The notes below the pieces were generated by a model. That model had not been told where the DNA came from. It was given only the letters and a program-made list of their open reading frames with translations, and did no database searches. From Aureococcus anophagefferens (lineage: Eukaryota > Sar > Pelagophyceae > Pelagomonadales > Pelagomonadaceae): a stretch of DNA of 64,000 nt. The DNA lies in the NCBI RefSeq assembly GCF_000186865.1, contig NW_008705571.1, positions 254,481-318,480 of the forward strand, given 5' to 3'. Below, one piece after another: positions 1-9,615 of this stretch. The translations under genes and the position numbers were made by a program. Within the stretch, counting starts at the first letter, position 1; each line of letters starts with the position of its first letter.

Positions 1-1
1 G

Positions 2-1006
2 GACGCGCCCTTCCTCTTCGTCGACGACCCGCGCCAGGCCCTGCCGGAGATGCTCGCGCTCGCCGCGGATCCGCCGGCGCTCGAGCGCCGTCGCGCCGCC
101 GTGCGCGCCTGGTACGCGGCGACGATGACGCGCGGCACGCGGCGCGCCGAGGCCGTCCTCGGCGCGGCCGCGGCCGCGGCGGACGCGGCCGGCGGCGCCG
201 CGCGCGTCGCGCTCCCGGCCGTCGGAGGATCCGCCGCGCCGCCGCCGCGGCCGGTCGTCGTGCCCCTCGCCGTCGGCCCGCCGAGCCTCGCGGCCTGGCT
301 CGCGTCGCTCGGCGTTCGCGCGGTCCACGACAAGGTCCGCGCGGGCCACGTGACGACGTCCTGGCTCTACGCGGCGGCGCCCGAGCCGTCGGACTGCTGC
401 GACGACCGCGACGCCGCCGCGTCCGCGCGCGGCGTCGCCTTCGCGCCCGTCGTCCACGTCGTCCGCGACCCGCTGGACCACGTCGGCCTCCTCGCGGACC
501 ACGGCCGCCACTTCTTCGCCGAGGCGTGCCCCTGCGCCGGCCGCGACGGATCGCCGCGACCGGCGTCTTACGAAAGCTTCGCGCGACGCTTCCGACAACC
601 CTTCCCCCGTCTCAGGCCGCTCCGCGCCGCCGCGCGCCGCGACCTGCCGCGCCTCGCGGAGGCCCTCGCGCGCCTCGACGCCGCGGACGCCGCGGTCCGG
701 CCCGCGGCTGCGCTCCGCGCGGCCGCCGTCTTCTGGCTCGACTGGAACGGCCTCGCGGCCGCCGCAGCGCACGCGACCTACCGCCTCGAGGACCTCGACC
801 CCGTCGCCTACCTCGCCGCGCTCGGCGTCGCGCGGAACGTCTCCGCGGTGTCGATCGCGGCCCCGAACGCGACGACGGCCGCGTCTCGGCCGAGGACGTG
901 GGGCGAGCTCGCCGACGTCCTCGGCGCGGACCTCGCCGGCGAGGTTTCCACGCGGGCCGCGGGCTACGGGTACCGGTACGCGGGGGACCGACGGGTGTTT
1001 CCGTAG
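2..1006 (+). CDS. Sulfotransferase-like protein, 5' end missing
   Basis: The reading frame is open from the window edge to a TAG stop at 1004-1006, so only the C-terminal ~334 residues are present. The first part (motif VDDPRQALPEML, then RAVRAWYAATM) resembles the tail of exostosin-type glycosyltransferases. The second part has the block VVHVVRDPLDHV, which resembles the 3'-phosphate-binding VxRxPxD segment of PAPS sulfotransferases. A Golgi carbohydrate-modifying enzyme, perhaps a GT-sulfotransferase fusion, is therefore inferred. The N-terminal PAPS loop cannot be checked because it lies outside or is degenerate. A decayed inverted copy of its last codons lies at 11461-11505. Confidence 0.5.
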   Translation, partial: DAPFLFVDDPRQALPEMLALAADPPALERRRAAVRAWYAATMTRGTRRAEAVLGAAAAAADAAGGAARVALPAVGGSAAPPPRPVVVPLAVGPPSLAAWLASLGVRAVHDKVRAGHVTTSWLYAAAPEPSDCCDDRDAAASARGVAFAPVVHVVRDPLDHVGLLADHGRHFFAEACPCAGRDGSPRPASYESFARRFRQPFPRLRPLRAAARRDLPRLAEALARLDAADAAVRPAAALRAAAVFWLDWNGLAAAAAHATYRLEDLDPVAYLAALGVARNVSAVSIAAPNATTAASRPRTWGELADVLGADLAGEVSTRAAGYGYRYAGDRRVFP

Positions 1007-1202
1007 AATTGGCGGCTTCAAGAGCCGGAGGTTCGGGCTTGGCCATGGCGACGCGAGCCGTCCACGGGCACCGCGGGACGGCCTCGAATCCGACGGCGCC
1101 CGCGGGTGAGCTCCCACGCACCCGGTCCGGAGCCGTCGCTGACGGAGCCTAGCTCGCTCTAGCGCCAATTTAGAGCTCCGCACTACGCTCGCGCGCGCGG
1201 TT

Positions 1203-1718
1203 TCAGTCCGTAGCTATCACTGCATTCACACGTTGGATTCGAGCTGCGTTCATATTCAGCGTGAATCGCAGCTCGCGCTGGTGTCGTTCGAGATTTTCGT
1301 ATCGCTCCTTTTCCAGATTAAACTTCGTGAGCCTCAGATCCTCAAGTTTCAATTCTAGGAAAGTGATCTCCTTCAGCTGCTTTTTCAGCGAACGTTCGTC
1401 CACGCTGAGATCGTGTCCAACATGCAGTCTTTCGCGCATGCGCTGCTCGAAGTCGTTCCATTGGCGTCGCTTCGGCGCCTTCGGCCACGGCGCCGGTGGC
1501 TCTTCCGGGGGAACTAGTTTCGGCATCGATTCCAGTTCTTTATTGAAATGCTCCGACATTTTCTCCAGAGCTTCACGCCTTTCAACGAGCTCCGCGTTGT
1601 ACTTACAGAGATGCCCTTTTTTTGGCTCGCCGCATTTGCTGCATTTGTAGGGTGCGCGGGTTTTCTTGCGACGCTGCGGCGTTGCTGCGGCCGCAGGCGA
1701 CGTCGCCTCCGCCTCCAT
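1203..1718 (-). CDS. Small CxxC..HxC zinc-knuckle/coiled-coil protein
   Basis: This 171-aa protein has a predicted start at MEAEATSP; an upstream in-frame ATG at 1850 would overlap the divergent gene and is less likely. After a short Ala/Pro stretch comes CSKCGEPKKGHLCKYN, a C-x2-C-x6-H-x-C zinc-knuckle-like motif with a Lys-rich centre. The remaining ~130 residues are strongly charged and heptad-like, a likely coiled coil. No catalytic motif is visible. A second protein with the same plan (CxxC, HxC, then coiled coil) is at 48261-48917, next to the duplicated cluster. Function unknown; DNA/RNA binding or a dimeric adaptor is only a guess. It is transcribed divergently from the 1849-7482 gene across ~130 bp. 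Local codon use is less GC-biased than in neighbouring genes. Confidence 0.6.
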   Translation of the reverse strand: MEAEATSPAAAATPQRRKKTRAPYKCSKCGEPKKGHLCKYNAELVERREALEKMSEHFNKELESMPKLVPPEEPPAPWPKAPKRRQWNDFEQRMRERLHVGHDLSVDERSLKKQLKEITFLELKLEDLRLTKFNLEKERYENLERHQRELRFTLNMNAARIQRVNAVIATD

Positions 1719-1848
1719 CGCACTGCGACGGAACAATCGTTTGCTTGAAGTGAGTTGAACGGCATCGAGTCGAAGTTTCCAGCCCGCTCTCTCGGGTGAT
1801 GAGCAGCGTCCAGATGTGGTAGAAGTGGACATCGACGGCGCGCGCGGC
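1719..1848. promoter_or_regulatory. Shared divergent promoter region
   Basis: These 130 bases separate the two divergent start codons of the zinc-knuckle gene (minus) and the large SANT/Tudor gene (plus). They must contain both 5' control regions if the chosen starts are right. No clear TATA box is visible. Confidence 0.35.
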
Positions 1849-4800
1849 ATGGACCTCGCTCAGAATATTGTGGAGATGGAATCGAATCTAGAGGGCGACA
1901 TCAAGCTCCTCAATCACGAGAAGGAGACACTGGATCGCTTCATCCGTTCGGCAGAAGAAACCATCGCGTGCGAAAAAGAGATGCACGCAGCCATGGCGGC
2001 GGAAGCGAAGGAATTGGGGAATTGGAAGTTCCCCGAACGGGCCGACGGCAAGGTTGTCCCCGAGTCTGCGGCGACGCCCGCGGCGACGCCCGCGCCGTCG
2101 CCCGCCGCGCGGTCGCCCGACGCGCGGTCGCCCGCCGCGCGGTCGCCGGCCGCGCAGCCGCCCGAGGCGCCGCCCACGACGCCTGCGCCGCCCACGACGC
2201 CTGCGCGGTCGCCCGCGGCGTTCTCGTCGTCAGATGATGATGCGATCGTCGCGTACGCCGCGCGGAACCGAACGCCGCACGGAAAAGTCAGATGGGCCGG
2301 GATTGCGAACGAGCTGTTCCCGGGGCGGGGCCTCATAGACTTTCAACTGACGGGCCGCTACAACTATTATCTGAAACGGCAAACGCGCTTCGCGGCGGCC
2401 GTCGAGGCGGCCGAGTTCGGCGTCGAAGCGCCCGCCGAGGAGCCGCCGCCGCCGCTGACCGTCGCCGCGCCGGCGCCGGCGGACCTGCTCGCGCGGCACG
2501 AGGCCGACGCCGCCCCGCGCGCGCCGCCGCCGACTGCCGACGAGAGCGAGTGCGCGGACGCCGCGCTCGCCGAACTCGAGGCCCCGGGCTCCGAGGCGCC
2601 CGTCGCGGACGCGCCGCCCCAGCCGCCGCCGCGCGCGCCCTTCGTCGCGGACGCGCGCGCCGCGCGGTCGCCCGCCGCGGGGTCGCCCGCCGCGCGGTCG
2701 CCCGCGGACGCGTCGCCGGGCGCCGCGGCGGTCAGCGCCGGCGCCGCGGCGCCCCACACCCCCGCCGGCGGCGAGCCCGCCGCGCCCGTCGCGGCGCCCG
2801 CGCCCACGCCGGGCGACGCGCGCCTCGCCGGCGGACGCGTTCCCCCGCGGGCCGCGGCGCCCGCCGCGCGCGGCGCGACCACGGGCCCGCAGCCGCCGCA
2901 CCAGGGCCAGCCGTGTTACGGCGCCGCGGCGCCGTACATCCCCGCGAACCACGGCTACTCGCCCGCGAACCTCTTCGCGCCGATGGCCATGCTGCCGGGC
3001 GGCGCGCCGATGGGCGCGGGCCAGCTCAGCGCGGCGCAGCAGCAGCAGCTCATGGCGGCCCAGCTCCAGGCCCAGCAGCAGGCCGCCGCCGCCGCCCAGG
3101 CCCAGGCCGCCGCCGCGAACCACGGCTACTCGCCCGCGAACCTCTTCGCGCCGACGCCGCGCCAGCCGCCGCCGCGCCAGCAGCCGCCGCCCATCCGCCA
3201 GACGGGCCTCTGGCAGCTCGGCCACTGGTACGCGCATCGGGTGTCGCCGTACGAGATTCCTCCGAGGGAGATCTTGTCCCAGGCGCTCCGGGAGCTGGGC
3301 TGNNNNNNNNNNNNNNNNNNNNNNNNNNNNNNNNNNNNNNNNNNNNNNNNNNCGTCGCCCGCCGCGCGGCCCGCGGACGCGGCCCCGGCCACGCCGTCGC
3401 CCACGGCGCCGCGCCACCCCCCCGTCGGCCAGCCCGGCACGCCCTACTCGGCGTACCCGCCCGCGCTGGCCAACGCGCGCCACCTCGGCAAGCGCTTTTC
3501 GCAGGCGGCCGCGGCCGCGCCCGTCGCGCCAACCGCGCTCATGGGCACGTCGCCCACGGTCGAGGCGCCCGCGCCGGCCGCGCCCGCGCCCGCGCGGCCC
3601 ACGGTCGTCGCGTCCCCCGAGGCGCCGCCCGCGCCCTTCTTCGCGCCCGCGCCCGCGCCGCCGGCCGCGCCCGCGCCGCCGGCCGCGCCCGCGCCGCCCG
3701 CCGCGGCGCCCGTCGCCGAGGAGCTGGGCGAGACGCTGTCGCAGCACGACGACAACGGCGAGTCCTGGACGCCCGACGACAGCGACGCGCCCGGCGTCGG
3801 CGACGAGGGCCTCCGCGAGGAGCGCGTCGACGACGAGATCGTGCTCACGGGCGCCGAGCTTTTGGCCTTGATGAACGAATCCGAGACCCCGGGCGTCCGC
3901 CCCGAGGCGGCCGCGTCGCCGACCGCGGCGCCCGGCGCGCCGACCATGGGCGAGGGCTTCGTCGAGTCGCTGGCCGCGCGGTCCGAGGCCGCGGACGCTA
4001 TCGAGTCGCCGCCGCCCGAGGGCATGGACGTCGAGGATTCGCCGCCGCAGGGCGTGGCCATGGACGACGAGGCGGACCGGTCGCCGCCCGCGGCGCGCGA
4101 GCCGGACGTCGACGAGGAGCAGCGCGGCGCGCCCGGCGACGCGGACCAGGAGCGGCCCCGCGCCGCGGCGACGCCGGGCGCCGCCGCGGCGCAGCGGCTC
4201 CCGCGGCTGAAGAGCCCCCACACGGAGCGGGTCCTGAAAGCGAAGAAGCACGTCCACGGCGACAAGGTGCCGCTGACGTTGACCAATCTTTCGGGTCAGA
4301 ACGCGTTGTACCTGCGCGAGTACGCCATGGCCGTGCGCATCAACAAGGCCACGAACCTCAAGGTGGAGCAGCTGCTCAAGGCGCTGACGGAGTACCTGCA
4401 GACGCACGGGCCCATCGTGTCCGACATGGAGTTTGATGCCGAGCGCGTCGAGTCCGTCGCGACGACGACGACCGACGACGTCGCCATGGGCGACGACGAC
4501 GTCACCATGGACGGCGACGACGAGCCGTCGCCCGCGGAGGGCGAGACGTCCGAGCCGTCGCCCGAGCCGCGGCTCCCGCGGCCGTCGCGCGCGGCCAACG
4601 CGTCGCCGCCGCGCCTCGTCGCGGCGTCGCCGCCGTCGCGCGCGGCCGCGGATCCGGCGGCGGTCGTCGACGAGTCCGAGGAAGACGACGCGGCCTTTGA
4701 CGGCGGTCTCGCGGCCTGCTACGACGCGGACTCCGCGGAGCGGGCCATCCCCGTGGACGTCGGCTCGCGCGTGTCGGTCCTCTTCGACGACGGCGACAAC

Positions 4801-7482
4801 GCGTGGTACGACGGCCGGATCGCCAGCTACGACGCCTTGCGTAGGCTCCACACGATCAACTACTCCGACGGCGACATCTCCATCGACGCCCTGGACAGGC
4901 GCTTCTTCCGGCGACTCGAGCGCCCCGGCAGCGAGGCCATCGGCCGGCGCGTGGCCGTGTATTGGTCGGGGTCAAAGCGGTGGTTCAAGGGCCGCGTCTC
5001 GGGCTACTCGCCCCAGCGCCGGCTCCACAAGATCTCCTACGACGACGGCGACGAGCCGAACGACCACAACCTGGCCGACGAGTGGTTCAACTGGCTCGAG
5101 CCGTGGGAGGAGTCCCAGCGGCGCGCCGCGGCGGCGGACCCGGACGGCCGCTTTCTGAAGCAGCCCAGCGCGAGGGACAAAGACTACCTGAAAGCCATCA
5201 AGCTCGTCCACGATTTGAAGACGCCGCTCACGTTGGACGACCCGTTGAGCCGCGAGCTTGGGCGCACGACTTTGGAGGAGCTGAGGGCGAGAGAGCTCAC
5301 CGAGTACGCTTACGCCGCGGGCATCCGCGGCCTTTACGGCTCGGCCAACGCCGCGCGCATGTCCAAGGCGGACATCGCGAGCGAACTGCAGCAGTACCTG
5401 AGCAAGCACGAGCGGCTGGTGTCGCCCATTCGCGTCGACTGGAGCGGCTGCCAGCGCGCGCTCGTGCCGAGCCGGCGGCGGCGCCGGCCCGCCGCGGCGC
5501 CCGCGGACGCGCAGCAGCGCGTCGCGGAGGACGCGCAGCAGCGCGCGGACGCGCAGCAGCGCGTCGCGGAGGACGCGCAGCGGCGCGTCGCGGACGCGCG
5601 GCAGCGCGCGGAGCAGCTGCGGCAGCAGCGGCGCGCGGCGGCCGAAGCGGAGGAGCGGAAGCGCGTCGAGGCCGCGCGGCTCGCGCGAGAGCGGCGCCTC
5701 AAGGCCCTCGAGGACGCCCGCGAGGACGCCCGCGTCGACCAAGAGCGACGCGAGGAGGAGGCGGAGAAGCGGCGCGGCGAGGAGACGAAGGGGCCGCGCG
5801 TCGAGGAGCCGCCGCCGCCGCCGGAGCCGGAGCCGAGCGACGGCCCGCGCGACATGGACGTGGACGCCGTGCTGCAACTCCCGGGGCGGCTCGACGGCGT
5901 CATGCCGCAGCCGCGGAGCGACGACACCGCGCCCGTCGCGGCGCCCGTCGAGGCGCCCGTCGAGGCGCCGCCGGAGCCGCCGGAGCCGTCGCCGCCGCCG
6001 AGCTTCGACCCGCGCGACACGCTCGTCTCGGTCGGAGGCGCGCCTCCGCGCCCGCTCCGCGAAATTCTGGCGAACCGGAGCGCCGCCGAGGCCACGGACG
6101 CGCCCCGCGCCGAGGCGGACGTCGAGGAGGACGTCGAGGAGGACGTCGAGGAGGACGTCGAGGACGCCGAGGACCCGCTCACCGGCCCGGTCTATTCAAC
6201 AGCCCCCCGGTGGGGCTGGAAAATCGACTCGGACCGGGCGCGGCGCGAGGTCGCCGTGCAACTCGCCGAGGCCGAGAAGCAGCGCGAGGCCGAGGAGGCC
6301 AAGGGCCGGCGCGAGGCGCGCGCGTACGACGTGGACTTTCCGCACGAGGCGCACGCCTACGAGGACGACGACGCCGACGTCGCCGCGTGGTACGACGCGG
6401 AGTCGCCGTCGACGCAGGCGGAGAGCGTCCGCGCCGCGGCCCTCCGGCTCGCGGATTTGCAGCTCACGGCGGACGCGCGCGACGCGATCGCGCCGTCGCT
6501 GACGCCGTCGACGCAGCCGCTGACGCCGCCGCCGCCGAGCGACGACGCGCCGATGGACGTCGACGACGAGGAGGGCCCGTCGATCCACGAGCGCAAGATG
6601 GCGCAGGCCGCGCGCCGGCGCCTCGGCGACTACGTCGAGGAGTGCGCGCTCGCGGCCACGATCGCGGCGACGGCGCCGCCGCCGCGGCCCGCGGACGCGC
6701 GGCGCGCGGAGACCGAGCCCTTCGCGGTCGCCGCGCCCGCGGCCGAGGCGCAGCGCCGCGAGCCCGACGCCGCGCCCAAGGCCGACGCCGCGGCCCAGGC
6801 CCAGGACGACGCCGCGCTCGAGGCCCAGGCCCACGCCGCGGCCCAGGCCCAGGACGACGCCGCGCTCGAGACCCAGGCCCACGCCGAGGCCGCCGCCGCG
6901 GCGCTCGCGGCCGGGGCCGACGCCGCGCTCCGCAAGGGCGCGCGCCGCACGGGCGGCGCCCCGGAGCGCTTCACGGGCTCCCACCTGAGATTCGACTCGC
7001 AGGCGCCGCCGCAGGCGCCGTCGACGCCGTCGACGCTGTCGGCGGCGCCGCGGGCGCCGTCGACGCAGGCGTCGTCGCAGGCCCAGCCGCCGCCGCCGCG
7101 GGCGCCGTCGACGCAGGCGCCGTCGGCGCCGGCGCAGGCCGCAGAGCTCTCGCACGACGAGATGGCGGACGACATGATGGCCTGGATCACCATGACGGCC
7201 GGGAATTACGCCGTCGGCGAGGGGGGGCTCCAGGCGATGACGCGGAACCTGAGCCTGAAGTTCAAAGTCGAGCAGTCGCTCGAGACCATGCGGTGGGTCC
7301 AGGATTGTCTCGAACATTTACGCGCGCCCCCGGACGACGCCACCATGGCGCGGCTCTTCCGCGACGCGCCGCGCCCGCGTCCGCCCCAGGCGCCCCAAGC
7401 GCCGTCCGCCAAGCGGAGCGGGGCGCCGGTGCGCAGGCTCGCCTCGAAGGACGTCCGGAAGCGCGGGTCCTCGGACCTCTGA
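1849..7482 (+). CDS. Large SANT/Myb-like, double-Tudor-like scaffold protein
   Basis: About 1877 aa; the first ATG in the frame is at 1849. Visible order: N-terminal coiled coil (~1-70); a SANT/Myb-like helix set with WAGIANELFPGRG and QLTGRYNYYLK (~131-185); long Pro/Ala linkers with two YSPANLFAP repeats; a helical SAP-like segment (~793-859); two Tudor-like barrels with AWYDGRIASY and RWFKGRVSGY (~970-1085); a second copy of the helical segment (~1108-1189); Ala/Arg coiled coil (~1218-1317); then a low-complexity C-terminal half. Residues near 485-501 fall in the 50-N gap, so the join there is uncertain. Tudor and SANT modules suggest chromatin binding (inference). The last ~510 codons lie in the DNA block shared with the gene at 41292. 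Confidence 0.6.
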   Translation: MDLAQNIVEMESNLEGDIKLLNHEKETLDRFIRSAEETIACEKEMHAAMAAEAKELGNWKFPERADGKVVPESAATPAATPAPSPAARSPDARSPAARSPAAQPPEAPPTTPAPPTTPARSPAAFSSSDDDAIVAYAARNRTPHGKVRWAGIANELFPGRGLIDFQLTGRYNYYLKRQTRFAAAVEAAEFGVEAPAEEPPPPLTVAAPAPADLLARHEADAAPRAPPPTADESECADAALAELEAPGSEAPVADAPPQPPPRAPFVADARAARSPAAGSPAARSPADASPGAAAVSAGAAAPHTPAGGEPAAPVAAPAPTPGDARLAGGRVPPRAAAPAARGATTGPQPPHQGQPCYGAAAPYIPANHGYSPANLFAPMAMLPGGAPMGAGQLSAAQQQQLMAAQLQAQQQAAAAAQAQAAAANHGYSPANLFAPTPRQPPPRQQPPPIRQTGLWQLGHWYAHRVSPYEIPPREILSQALRELGXXXXXXXXXXXXXXXXXXSPAARPADAAPATPSPTAPRHPPVGQPGTPYSAYPPALANARHLGKRFSQAAAAAPVAPTALMGTSPTVEAPAPAAPAPARPTVVASPEAPPAPFFAPAPAPPAAPAPPAAPAPPAAAPVAEELGETLSQHDDNGESWTPDDSDAPGVGDEGLREERVDDEIVLTGAELLALMNESETPGVRPEAAASPTAAPGAPTMGEGFVESLAARSEAADAIESPPPEGMDVEDSPPQGVAMDDEADRSPPAAREPDVDEEQRGAPGDADQERPRAAATPGAAAAQRLPRLKSPHTERVLKAKKHVHGDKVPLTLTNLSGQNALYLREYAMAVRINKATNLKVEQLLKALTEYLQTHGPIVSDMEFDAERVESVATTTTDDVAMGDDDVTMDGDDEPSPAEGETSEPSPEPRLPRPSRAANASPPRLVAASPPSRAAADPAAVVDESEEDDAAFDGGLAACYDADSAERAIPVDVGSRVSVLFDDGDNAWYDGRIASYDALRRLHTINYSDGDISIDALDRRFFRRLERPGSEAIGRRVAVYWSGSKRWFKGRVSGYSPQRRLHKISYDDGDEPNDHNLADEWFNWLEPWEESQRRAAAADPDGRFLKQPSARDKDYLKAIKLVHDLKTPLTLDDPLSRELGRTTLEELRARELTEYAYAAGIRGLYGSANAARMSKADIASELQQYLSKHERLVSPIRVDWSGCQRALVPSRRRRRPAAAPADAQQRVAEDAQQRADAQQRVAEDAQRRVADARQRAEQLRQQRRAAAEAEERKRVEAARLARERRLKALEDAREDARVDQERREEEAEKRRGEETKGPRVEEPPPPPEPEPSDGPRDMDVDAVLQLPGRLDGVMPQPRSDDTAPVAAPVEAPVEAPPEPPEPSPPPSFDPRDTLVSVGGAPPRPLREILANRSAAEATDAPRAEADVEEDVEEDVEEDVEDAEDPLTGPVYSTAPRWGWKIDSDRARREVAVQLAEAEKQREAEEAKGRREARAYDVDFPHEAHAYEDDDADVAAWYDAESPSTQAESVRAAALRLADLQLTADARDAIAPSLTPSTQPLTPPPPSDDAPMDVDDEEGPSIHERKMAQAARRRLGDYVEECALAATIAATAPPPRPADARRAETEPFAVAAPAAEAQRREPDAAPKADAAAQAQDDAALEAQAHAAAQAQDDAALETQAHAEAAAAALAAGADAALRKGARRTGGAPERFTGSHLRFDSQAPPQAPSTPSTLSAAPRAPSTQASSQAQPPPPRAPSTQAPSAPAQAAELSHDEMADDMMAWITMTAGNYAVGEGGLQAMTRNLSLKFKVEQSLETMRWVQDCLEHLRAPPDDATMARLFRDAPRPRPPQAPQAPSAKRSGAPVRRLASKDVRKRGSSDL
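3303..3352. other. Assembly gap (50 N)
   Basis: A run of exactly 50 N lies inside the coding region of the SANT/Tudor gene. A round number usually marks a gap of unknown size, so the number of missing residues is unknown. The frame is open on both sides when 50 bases are assumed. Confidence 0.95.
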
Positions 7483-7562
7483 ACCCCTGTTCCCCCTGTT
7501 CCCCTGTGCAAACCCCCGCGCCTCCGCGAGCGGAGCGCGCCCCCCATCCCCCCCGCGCGCGC

Positions 7563-8548
7563 CTAGTCTGCTAAGTTAGGCGCTGGCAACGGCCTCGCGC
7601 TCGCCGAGAAGAGGTCGCCCGAGACGGGCTCCGAGGCCGCGTCGAGCATGTCCGCCGCGAAGAAGAAGCCCGTGGACCCGCAGCACCGGAACGTGGGCTG
7701 GTAGGGCGACGACGGTGGCACGCAGTCGAGCGCGACGCAGTCCGGCGAGAGGGTCGTTGCCTCGACCGCGCGCCACCGGAGCGTCGCCGAGAGCCCAGGG
7801 CCGCGGAGCTTGACGCGTCCCGCCGCGCACGTCGACGAGCACGTTCTCCGGCTTGATGGCGCGGTGGGCGAGGTCCGGCGCGCGCACGAAGGCCAGGCCC
7901 CCGCGCGGCGACGCCGCGACGACGACGATCGTACGCGAGGAGATCCGCCGGAGCGTCGCCGAGAGCCCGGGGCCGCGGAGCTTGACGCGTCCCGGCGCGT
8001 ATCGCCGCGCACGTCGACGAGCACGTTCTCCGGCTTGATGGCGCGGTGGGCGAGGTCCGGCGAGCGCACGAAGGCCAGGCCCCCGCGCGGCGACGCCGCG
8101 GCCCCGCGACGACCGAGCGCGAGGAGATCCGCCGGAGCGTCGCCGAGAGCCCGGGGCCGCGGAGCTTGACGCGTCCCGGCGCGTATCGCCGCGCAGTCGA
8201 CGAGCACGTTCTCCGACTTGATGGCGCGGTGGGCGAGGTCCGGCGCGCGCACCGCGCGGCCACGAGGAGCGGCAGCCATCCTCGGCGCTGCCGAGCGTCG
8301 ACGCGAGCGCGTCGCAGCGCTCGCTCCAGCGTGCACGCCTGCGGCTTGCCGCAGCGTGCGCAAAGCGCTCCGCGCGTCGTCGCGAGGACGCGCGGAGCGA
8401 CCGGATGGCCGTGCGCGCAGCCGTCGACGCCGACGCCGCCGAGGCAAGCGCCGCATCGATTGATGACCTCACACGCTGAACTCACGTTGAGCTCAACGAG
8501 GCGTCCCGACAAGGTCGCGATGAGCCGGAGTCTTATTACCGGACCCAT
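7563..8548 (-). pseudogene. Decayed protein-kinase gene with zinc-finger-like head
   Basis: The minus strand starts MGPVIRLRLIATLSG and has CGACLGGVGVDGCAHGH and CARCGKP, a possible zinc site. It then has several copies of a kinase catalytic-loop block, DLAHRAIKPENVLVD, in which the HRD aspartate is Ala. Each copy sits in a different frame. Downstream, VKLRGPGLSATL replaces the VKLxDFGLSA magnesium loop, and a CGS..GFFFAADML..DLFS block matches the activation segment with APE changed to AAD. Loss of HRD, DFG and APE plus frame breaks indicate a pseudogene. Cluster B holds a copy that keeps HRDVKPEN. A transcribed non-coding remnant cannot be excluded. Confidence 0.6.
7777..8250. repeat. Tandem array of a 172-184-bp kinase-loop unit
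   Basis: Three near-identical units contain the segment encoding DLAHRAIKPEN on the minus strand. The marker GCGCGGTGGG occurs at 7859, 8041 and 8224, giving periods of 182 and 183 bp. Because 182 is not a multiple of 3, each unit shifts the frame, so the array is not an in-frame domain expansion. Confidence 0.85.
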
Positions 8549-8679
8549 CGGGGAGCGCGCGCGCGGGAGGGGCTTGGGGGAAGTGATGCGCGCGCGGAGA
8601 AAATGGCGCAGCCCCGCTCCGGCGGCCGGCGCGCGCGAGGCGCCCGGCATGGGCGAGTGCCGCGGCGCGAGAACGAGCC

Positions 8680-9352
8680 CTAGGCCACGGCGTACTTGCC
8701 GCAGACCTTGGCCCCCGGCACCGGCGCCGGCGCGTCGCGCTGCGCGGCGCGGCCCCGGGCGTTCGCGTCGGCGACGTCCGCGGCGCGCGCGCGCTCGTCC
8801 GCGTCGTCCTTCTCCTTCTGGACGCGCTCCTTCTCCGCGCGCTCGTGCGCCGCGACCCGCCGGGCGTTCCGCGCCTTTTGCTCGGCCGCGCGGGCGACCG
8901 CGTCGCCCTCGTCGTCCTCCGCCTGGGCTTCGAGCTTGCGGTCCTTGTCGCGCGAGTAGTTGGCCGCGCTCTTGCGCTTGCGCCGCGCGCGGTCGCGCGC
9001 GTCCTCCTCCTCGTCCTCGCGGTCGCGCGCCAGCTCCCGCCGCGCGTCGATCTGCTTGCGCAGCGCCTCGATCTCGGCCAACGTCGGCGCGCCGTCCGCC
9101 GGCACGTCGCGCGGCGCGCCGCCCACGTTGAACGTGGCGTTGAGCGTCGAGTGGCCGCCCGTGCCGCCCGTGCCCGTCGCGTCCTGGCGCTGCTGGATGC
9201 CGCCGGTCTGGCCGCCGCTCAGGTCGTCGCCGCCCGGGCCGCCGTCGCCGCCCATGCCGCCGTCCTTCGCGCCGCCGCCCCCGCCGCCGTTGCCGCCCGG
9301 GCCGTTGCCGCCCCCGCCGCCCGCGTCGCCGCCGCCGCCCTTGCCGCCCGAG

Positions 9353-9392
<40 letters not shown>

Positions 9393-9615
9393 TCGCCTTC
9401 TTCTTCTTCAGCATGCGGTCCACGCGGTACTTGAGCGCCAAGACTTTGGCGGCGTCATCGCTGGGCGACTGGACGATCTGGACGCAGATCTTCAAGGACT
9501 CGTCGGCGGGGTCGTCCTCAAGCGCCTCGCTCAGCATCGGGGCGATGAGCAGGACTTTGCCCGCGTCGCCACTCGGGCCGGAGAGAATGTCGTGGATCGC
9601 ACCGAGAGCGTCCAT
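8680..9615 (-). CDS. Gly-rich, charged coiled-coil protein (copy A)
   Basis: 311 aa from the ATG at 9615. This start matches that of the paralogue at 48038; an upstream ATG at 9678 is not conserved. The N-terminal ~75 residues form a conserved head (IHDIL, GKVLLIAPMLSEALEDD, YRVDRMLKKKKAKH). Next come ~90 residues of almost pure Gly/Asp and a GGAP block, then ~130 residues of Arg/Glu/Ala coiled coil. The tail is DVADANARGRAAQ...GAKVCGKYAVA. No known family is recognised; a self-assembling structural protein is possible. The copy at 47082-48038 keeps head and tail, while the coiled coil differs in sequence. Its tail also resembles the module that ends the protein at 9793-11403. Confidence 0.65.

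Noticed and set aside
2230..4851. Long minus-strand open frame (873 codons) opposite the SANT/Tudor gene
   Set aside because: Arg/Gly-rich shadow frame typical of very GC-rich coding DNA; no domain, and it crosses the N gap.
7777..8250. Regular repeats considered as a CRISPR array
   Set aside because: Eukaryotic nuclear DNA; the repeat is the whole ~182-bp unit with no unique spacers.
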